From the NCBI GenBank assembly GCA_016209865.1, contig JACQVL010000034.1, positions 1-9,517 of the forward strand: 9,517 nt of DNA, written 5' to 3'. Within the stretch, counting starts at the first letter, position 1, and every line of letters starts with the position of its first letter. The translations under genes and the position numbers were made by a program. The notes beneath the pieces were generated by a model. The model saw only the letters and a list, made by a program, of their open reading frames with translations, was not told the DNA's origin and ran no database searches. This stretch comes from Candidatus Latescibacterota bacterium (GTDB lineage: Bacteria > JAAXHH01 > JACQVL01). This document shows, one piece after another, positions 5,734 to 9,517 of this stretch.

Positions 5734-7263
5734 ATGACCCGGCTCGTCGAATGTGTCCCCAATTTTAGCGAAGGCCGGCGTCCGGAGGTGGTCGATGGGA
5801 TCGCGGCGGTGATCACGTCGGTCGCGGGCGTTCGGCTTCTCGACCGGGAGATGGATAAGAGCCACAACCGGGCGGTGCTGACGTTCGTCGGGGAGCCGGA
5901 CGCGGTGCGGGCCGCTGCGTTCGACGCCTGCGCGAAGGCGACGGAGCTGATCAACCTGGAAGAGCACCGCGGGGAACACCCCCGGATGGGCGCGACGGAC
6001 GTCATCCCGTTTGTTCCCGTTGCCGGGGTGACGATGGAGGAGTGCGTCCGTCTCGCCCGCGAACTCGGCGCGATGATCGCGGAGCGCCTTCACATCCCGG
6101 TCTACCTGTACGCCGCGGCGGCGACCCGGCCGGAGCGGGAAGACTTAGCGAAGGTGCGTGAGGGAGAGTTCGAGGGACTGAGGACGCTCATCCAGACCGA
6201 CCCGGCTCGCCGGCCGGATTTCGGAGAGGCGCGAATACACCCGACCGCCGGGGCGGTGGCGGTCGGCGCCCGGATGCCGCTGATCGCCTATAACGTGAAC
6301 CTGGGAACGACGGACGTCCGGGTCGCCAAACAGATCGCCAGAGCGGTCCGCGGCCGGGATGGGGGATTGCGTTACGTGAAGGCGCTGGGGTTCTCGCTGG
6401 AGGACCGTGGTCTGGTGCAGGTCTCGATGAACCTGACGGACTCCCGTGGGACCCCCATCCATCGGGCGTTCGAGCTGATCAAACGAGAGGCGGAGCGGTA
6501 CGGCGTCCCGGTCGTCGAGAGTGAGATCGTTGGGCTGGTCAACTTAGAAGCGATCGCCGAGACGGCGGCCTACTTCCTGCAGCTTGCCGGGTTCGACCGG
6601 ACGCAGATCTTAGAGGACAAGGTCTGGGGGAGTCAGGAAGGGGCGGCATCCTGCCAGGATTTCCTCGGGGCCGTGGCGGCGTCCACGCCCACGCCGGGCG
6701 GGGGGAGCGTGGCGGCGCTGTCGGGCGCGGCCGGTCTGGGGCTTGGGGCGATGGCGTGCGGGATCACGGTGAAGGACAAACAGTATGAAGCAGTCAGGCC
6801 TGAGTTTGAATCGGCCCTCCACGCCGCGGAAGTCCTCCGCGCCCGCCTGACGGGGCTGATCGACGAGGATGCCGAAGCGTTTCGTGCGGTGCTCCGTGCC
6901 CGGAAGATGCCGAAGGGGACGGAACCGGAACAGCACGCCCGGGCGGCCGCGATCGAAGCGGCCTGGCAGCACGCGGCGAGCGTCCCGTTGACGGTCGTCC
7001 AGTCGTGCCGACAGGGGTTGGATATCCTGCTGCTGTGCGCTGACCGGGGGAGCGCCAAAGTCCTGGCCGATGTCGGCGTCGCGGTCTTCCAACTGGATGC
7101 GGCCATCAAGGGGGCCGGGCTGAACGTGGAGATGAACCTCCGGTCGATCCAGGACGAGGGGTTCCGGTCTCACTGCCGTGAGGCGCTGGCCGCAGCACAG
7201 GCTGAGGCCGCGACGTTAGTGGATCAGGCGATGAGGACGGTCCAGGCCCGGTTGGCCGGGTAG
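5734..7263 (+). CDS. ftcD: Bifunctional glutamate formiminotransferase / formiminotetrahydrofolate cyclodeaminase
   Basis: The 509-residue product joins both enzyme halves, as in the mammalian protein of about 540 residues. The formiminotransferase half (about 1-298) opens with the family signature LVECVPNFSEG and has EHPRMGATDVIPFVPV with H82, the catalytic histidine of the porcine enzyme, then YLYAAAA, NVNLGT and GLVQVSMNLTD. The cyclodeaminase half (about 305-509) has PTPGGGSVAAL (319-329), DEDAEAF (377-383) and a DVGVAVFQLDAAIKGAGLNVEMN segment (446-468). It moves the formimino group of formiminoglutamate, the HutI product, to tetrahydrofolate, then releases ammonia to give 5,10-methenyl-THF. 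The start is ATG 5734, set by the conserved N-terminus, with GTGGAG about 8 nt upstream. The frame stays open back to 5602 through the inverted repeat, but that extension does not look like protein. Confidence 0.96.
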   Translation: MTRLVECVPNFSEGRRPEVVDGIAAVITSVAGVRLLDREMDKSHNRAVLTFVGEPDAVRAAAFDACAKATELINLEEHRGEHPRMGATDVIPFVPVAGVTMEECVRLARELGAMIAERLHIPVYLYAAAATRPEREDLAKVREGEFEGLRTLIQTDPARRPDFGEARIHPTAGAVAVGARMPLIAYNVNLGTTDVRVAKQIARAVRGRDGGLRYVKALGFSLEDRGLVQVSMNLTDSRGTPIHRAFELIKREAERYGVPVVESEIVGLVNLEAIAETAAYFLQLAGFDRTQILEDKVWGSQEGAASCQDFLGAVAASTPTPGGGSVAALSGAAGLGLGAMACGITVKDKQYEAVRPEFESALHAAEVLRARLTGLIDEDAEAFRAVLRARKMPKGTEPEQHARAAAIEAAWQHAASVPLTVVQSCRQGLDILLLCADRGSAKVLADVGVAVFQLDAAIKGAGLNVEMNLRSIQDEGFRSHCREALAAAQAEAATLVDQAMRTVQARLAG

Positions 7264-7305
7264 TGCGTATTGAAGCGAAGAGAGTAGAAAGGAGGACAGA
7301 CCCGC

Positions 7306-8103
7306 ATGGAGAAAGCGCTACTACCACGTCTCTCCGACAAAGTCGCCGTCGTCACCGGCGCGGGCCAGGGGATTGGCCGCGCGATCGCGCTCCGGCTCGC
7401 ACGCGAAGGGGCGAACGTCGCCATCGCCGACCTGAACCCGACGACCGCCGGCCAAACGGCCATCGACATCCGCCAGCTCGGCCGCCGGGCGACGGCGGTG
7501 ACGGTCAACGTCGCGCAGGTCAGCCAGATACCGCCGATGATCGCGCAAGTCGTCAACGAACTCGGCCATGTTGATATCCTCGTCAACAACGCTGGCGTGG
7601 TGCAGATCAAGCCCCTGCTCGACGTCACGGAGGAGGGGTGGAACCGGGTGGTGGATGTCAACATGAAGGGACTGTTCTTCTGCCTGCAGGCCGCCGCCAA
7701 GCAGATGATCGCGCAGGGGACGGGCGGCCGGATCATCAACATGTCGTCGGTGTCCGGCCGGGGCGGGCGCGCGGATTCCAGCCACTACGCGGCGAGCAAG
7801 ATGGCGGTCATCAGCATCACCCGGTCGGCCGCGTTAGCCCTGGCGAAGTATGGTATTCTCGTCAACGCCCTCTGTCCGGGGGTTGTCCCGACGACGATGT
7901 GGGACCAGATCGACCAGGAACGAGCCCAACTCTTCGGGTACGCGCCCGGCACCGCCCGCGAGCGGCTCGTCGAGACGGTGCCGTTAAAGCGGGTGGCCGA
8001 CCCGGAAGAGATTGCCGCCACCGTCGCGTTCCTGGCCTCGCCCGATGGCTCGTACATCACCGGCCAGGCGATCAACGTCGACGGCGGGCTGGAGATGGAC
8101 TGA
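7306..8103 (+). CDS. SDR family NAD-dependent oxidoreductase, polyol-dehydrogenase-like
   Basis: This is a classical short-chain dehydrogenase of 265 residues. It has the Rossmann motif TGAGQGIG (17-24), acidic D42 at the end of the second strand (favouring NAD over NADP), NNAG (94-97), catalytic S148, Y161 and K165 in the YAASK motif, and the C-terminal ITGQAINVDGG. The PGVVPTTMWDQID segment (191-203) and the loop with RERLVETVPLKR resemble sorbitol/L-iditol and butanediol dehydrogenases, so a secondary alcohol or sugar alcohol is a reasonable substrate guess; the sequence does not prove it. ATG 7306 follows a strong AAAGGAGG (7288-7295) at 10 nt, and the gap from ftcD is 42 nt, so it is in the same operon. 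It has no known role in histidine breakdown. Confidence 0.92.
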   Translation: MEKALLPRLSDKVAVVTGAGQGIGRAIALRLAREGANVAIADLNPTTAGQTAIDIRQLGRRATAVTVNVAQVSQIPPMIAQVVNELGHVDILVNNAGVVQIKPLLDVTEEGWNRVVDVNMKGLFFCLQAAAKQMIAQGTGGRIINMSSVSGRGGRADSSHYAASKMAVISITRSAALALAKYGILVNALCPGVVPTTMWDQIDQERAQLFGYAPGTARERLVETVPLKRVADPEEIAATVAFLASPDGSYITGQAINVDGGLEMD

Positions 8104-8114
8104 GGGAGTCTCTC

Positions 8115-9500
8115 ATGCGCCTCTGGTTCTTCGGTGCCGCGCGGACGGTCACCGGCTCGATGCATCTGCTCGAAGCCGCGGGCAAGCGCATCCTGCTCGA
8201 TTGCGGCCTGTTCCAGGGACACCGGCAGGAAGCGTTCGAGCGCAACCGGTCGTTCCCGTTCGACCCGAGCCAGGTCGATTGCCTGATCCTGTCCCACGCC
8301 CATATCGACCACAGCGGGAACATCCCCACCCTCGTCAAGCAGGGCTTCCGGGGGGACATCTACGCGACGTTCGCCACCCGGGACCTCTGCGGCGCGATGC
8401 TCCTCGACAGCGCGCACATCCAGGAGCAAGACGCGGAGTACGTGAACAGGCGCAAGAAGCCGTCTGAGCGGGTTGCGCCGTTGTACGGCGTCCGGGATGC
8501 GGTGGACAGCCTGACGTACTTCAAAGGGGTCGGGTACCACCGTTCGTTCATGCCCAATCCAGGGGTGACGGTCGAATTCCTCGACGCCGGCCACATCCTC
8601 GGCTCGGCCATCACCGTCATCACCGTCACGGAACAGAGCCGGACGACCCGGCTGGTGTTCACGGGCGACCTGGGATGGAAGGGCATGCCCCTCATCCGCG
8701 ACCCGGAATCCGTGGCGGACGCGGACTCCCTGATCTGCGAGAGCACGTACGGCGGCCGGGTCCGGCATCCCGCCGAGGACATCGAGCGGGAACTGGAAGA
8801 GGTGATCGTGCGGACGGCCGGACGGGGCGGCAAGGTGATCATCCCCGCGTTCGCCGTCGGCCGGACGCAGGAGGTCGTCTATACCCTCCATCGCCTGTTC
8901 AACGCAAAGCGTCTTCCAGACCTCCCCATTTACGTGGACAGCCCGTTAGCGGTCAACGTGACGAGCATCTTTCGGCTTCATCCGGAATGTTTCGACGAAG
9001 AGACCTGCCGGCTGCTCCTGAGCGAAGGCGACCCGTTCGGATTCGGCCGGCTGCGCTACACCAGGACGGTCGAAGAGTCGAAGCGGTTGAACGACCTGCG
9101 TCTCCCCTGCGTCATCATCTCGGCTTCCGGGATGTGCGAGACCGGGCGCGTCCTGCACCATCTCAAGAACAACATCGAAGACGCCCGGAACACCATCCTG
9201 ATCGTCAGCTTTCAGGCGGACGGGACGCTCGGCCGGAAGCTCGTGGATCGCGCCCCGGACGTGCGAATCTTCGGGGAATCGTACACCCGGCGGGCGGACG
9301 TGGCGGTCATCAACGGGTTCAGCGCCCACGCCGACCGGAACGGGCTGCTCGACTGGATCAGCGGTGTCGGGACTCAGCTCAAGCGGGTGTTTCTCGTGCA
9401 CGGCAATCCCGACCAGGCGGAGGCGCTGGCAGACGGCATTCGTGCGGTACGAAGCTGTGCGGTGACCATCCCGGAGCGCGGGGAGTGGGTCGATCTGTGA
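8115..9500 (+). CDS. Beta-CASP metallo-beta-lactamase-fold ribonuclease, TTHA0252-like
   Basis: The 461-residue product carries the metallo-beta-lactamase metal motifs HAHIDH (61-66), DAGH (157-160) and TGDLG with D185. It also has the beta-CASP signatures: motif A in ESTYGGR (E209), motif B in SAHAD (H405) and motif C in VHG (H429), plus SGMCETGRVLHHL (338-350). The N-terminus (FFGAAR-VTGS-HLL) and overall length match Thermus thermophilus TTHA0252, a zinc-dependent RNase related to CPSF73. No KH domain is present. It most likely acts on RNA in the cytoplasm. ATG 8115 follows GGGAG (8104-8108), and only 11 nt separate it from the SDR gene, so they are co-transcribed. A much longer upstream extension of the same frame overlaps the SDR gene and is shadow sequence. 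Confidence 0.93.
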   Translation: MRLWFFGAARTVTGSMHLLEAAGKRILLDCGLFQGHRQEAFERNRSFPFDPSQVDCLILSHAHIDHSGNIPTLVKQGFRGDIYATFATRDLCGAMLLDSAHIQEQDAEYVNRRKKPSERVAPLYGVRDAVDSLTYFKGVGYHRSFMPNPGVTVEFLDAGHILGSAITVITVTEQSRTTRLVFTGDLGWKGMPLIRDPESVADADSLICESTYGGRVRHPAEDIERELEEVIVRTAGRGGKVIIPAFAVGRTQEVVYTLHRLFNAKRLPDLPIYVDSPLAVNVTSIFRLHPECFDEETCRLLLSEGDPFGFGRLRYTRTVEESKRLNDLRLPCVIISASGMCETGRVLHHLKNNIEDARNTILIVSFQADGTLGRKLVDRAPDVRIFGESYTRRADVAVINGFSAHADRNGLLDWISGVGTQLKRVFLVHGNPDQAEALADGIRAVRSCAVTIPERGEWVDL

Positions 9501-9501
9501 G

Positions 9502-9507
9502 AAGGAG
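9502..9507 (+). promoter_or_regulatory. Shine-Dalgarno site, probably for a gene beyond the window
   Basis: AAGGAG appears just after the stop of the nuclease gene, with only 10 nt left before the edge. No start codon is seen in those 10 nt at proper spacing, so a further co-transcribed gene probably begins just outside the window. Confidence 0.4.
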
Positions 9508-9517
9508 TAAGTAGCCA

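Noticed and set aside
7638-8114. Upstream extension of the nuclease frame across the SDR gene
   Set aside because: The conserved N-terminus of the family begins at ATG 8115 with its own GGGAG site, and the extension is low-complexity shadow of the SDR coding frame.
7785-8891. 368-codon reverse frame over the SDR/nuclease junction
   Set aside because: It crosses two well-supported genes on the opposite strand and has no ribosome binding site or recognisable domain.
8675-9514. 279-codon forward frame inside the nuclease gene
   Set aside because: Its translation is Arg/Pro/Gly-rich without motifs, while the overlapping frame carries all the beta-CASP catalytic residues.

Overview
The window is GC-rich bacterial DNA, and every recognised gene is on the + strand. 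It probably comes from an uncultivated or environmental lineage. The large secreted protein ends in an NPFNP-type C-terminal domain (FlgD-Ig / type IX sorting family). Such tails are typical of Ignavibacteria, Calditrichota, KSB1, Latescibacterota and related phyla, so I favour that broad group, but the sequence does not fix the phylum. Leucine TTA codons are unexpectedly frequent for such GC-rich DNA and are mostly followed by G.

Layout. Positions 2-148 hold the last 48 codons of an unrecognised gene. Positions 149-738 carry no convincing gene. That stretch holds a 77-nt palindromic repeat (196-272), a strong sigma70-like promoter (321-349), a leader of nearly 400 nt with several stable hairpins, and a heptameric pyrimidine-rich repeat (689-719). 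A 938-residue multidomain secreted protein follows (739-3555). It has a signal peptide, Ig-like domains, an ASH-like domain, two cohesin-like domains around a dockerin, and the C-terminal sorting-type domain. Positions 3556-3708 hold a heptameric G-rich repeat that folds into a hairpin, then a second long hairpin just before the next ribosome binding site.

The rest (3709-9500) is a compact five-gene run: an RraA-like / HMG-aldolase-like protein, imidazolonepropionase (hutI), bifunctional formiminotransferase-cyclodeaminase (ftcD), an SDR oxidoreductase and a beta-CASP metallo-beta-lactamase-fold nuclease of the TTHA0252 type. hutI and ftcD are consecutive steps of histidine breakdown: imidazolonepropionate to formiminoglutamate, then transfer of the formimino group to tetrahydrofolate and release of ammonia. 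The earlier enzymes (HutH, HutU) are not in the window. A Shine-Dalgarno-like sequence at the right edge suggests that another gene follows.

I see no tRNA, rRNA, CRISPR array, insertion sequence or defence system. The points most worth a second look are the structured leader of the secreted protein, the RraA-like gene coupled to hutI, the hairpin elements in the intergenic gaps and the G10 tract inside hutI.
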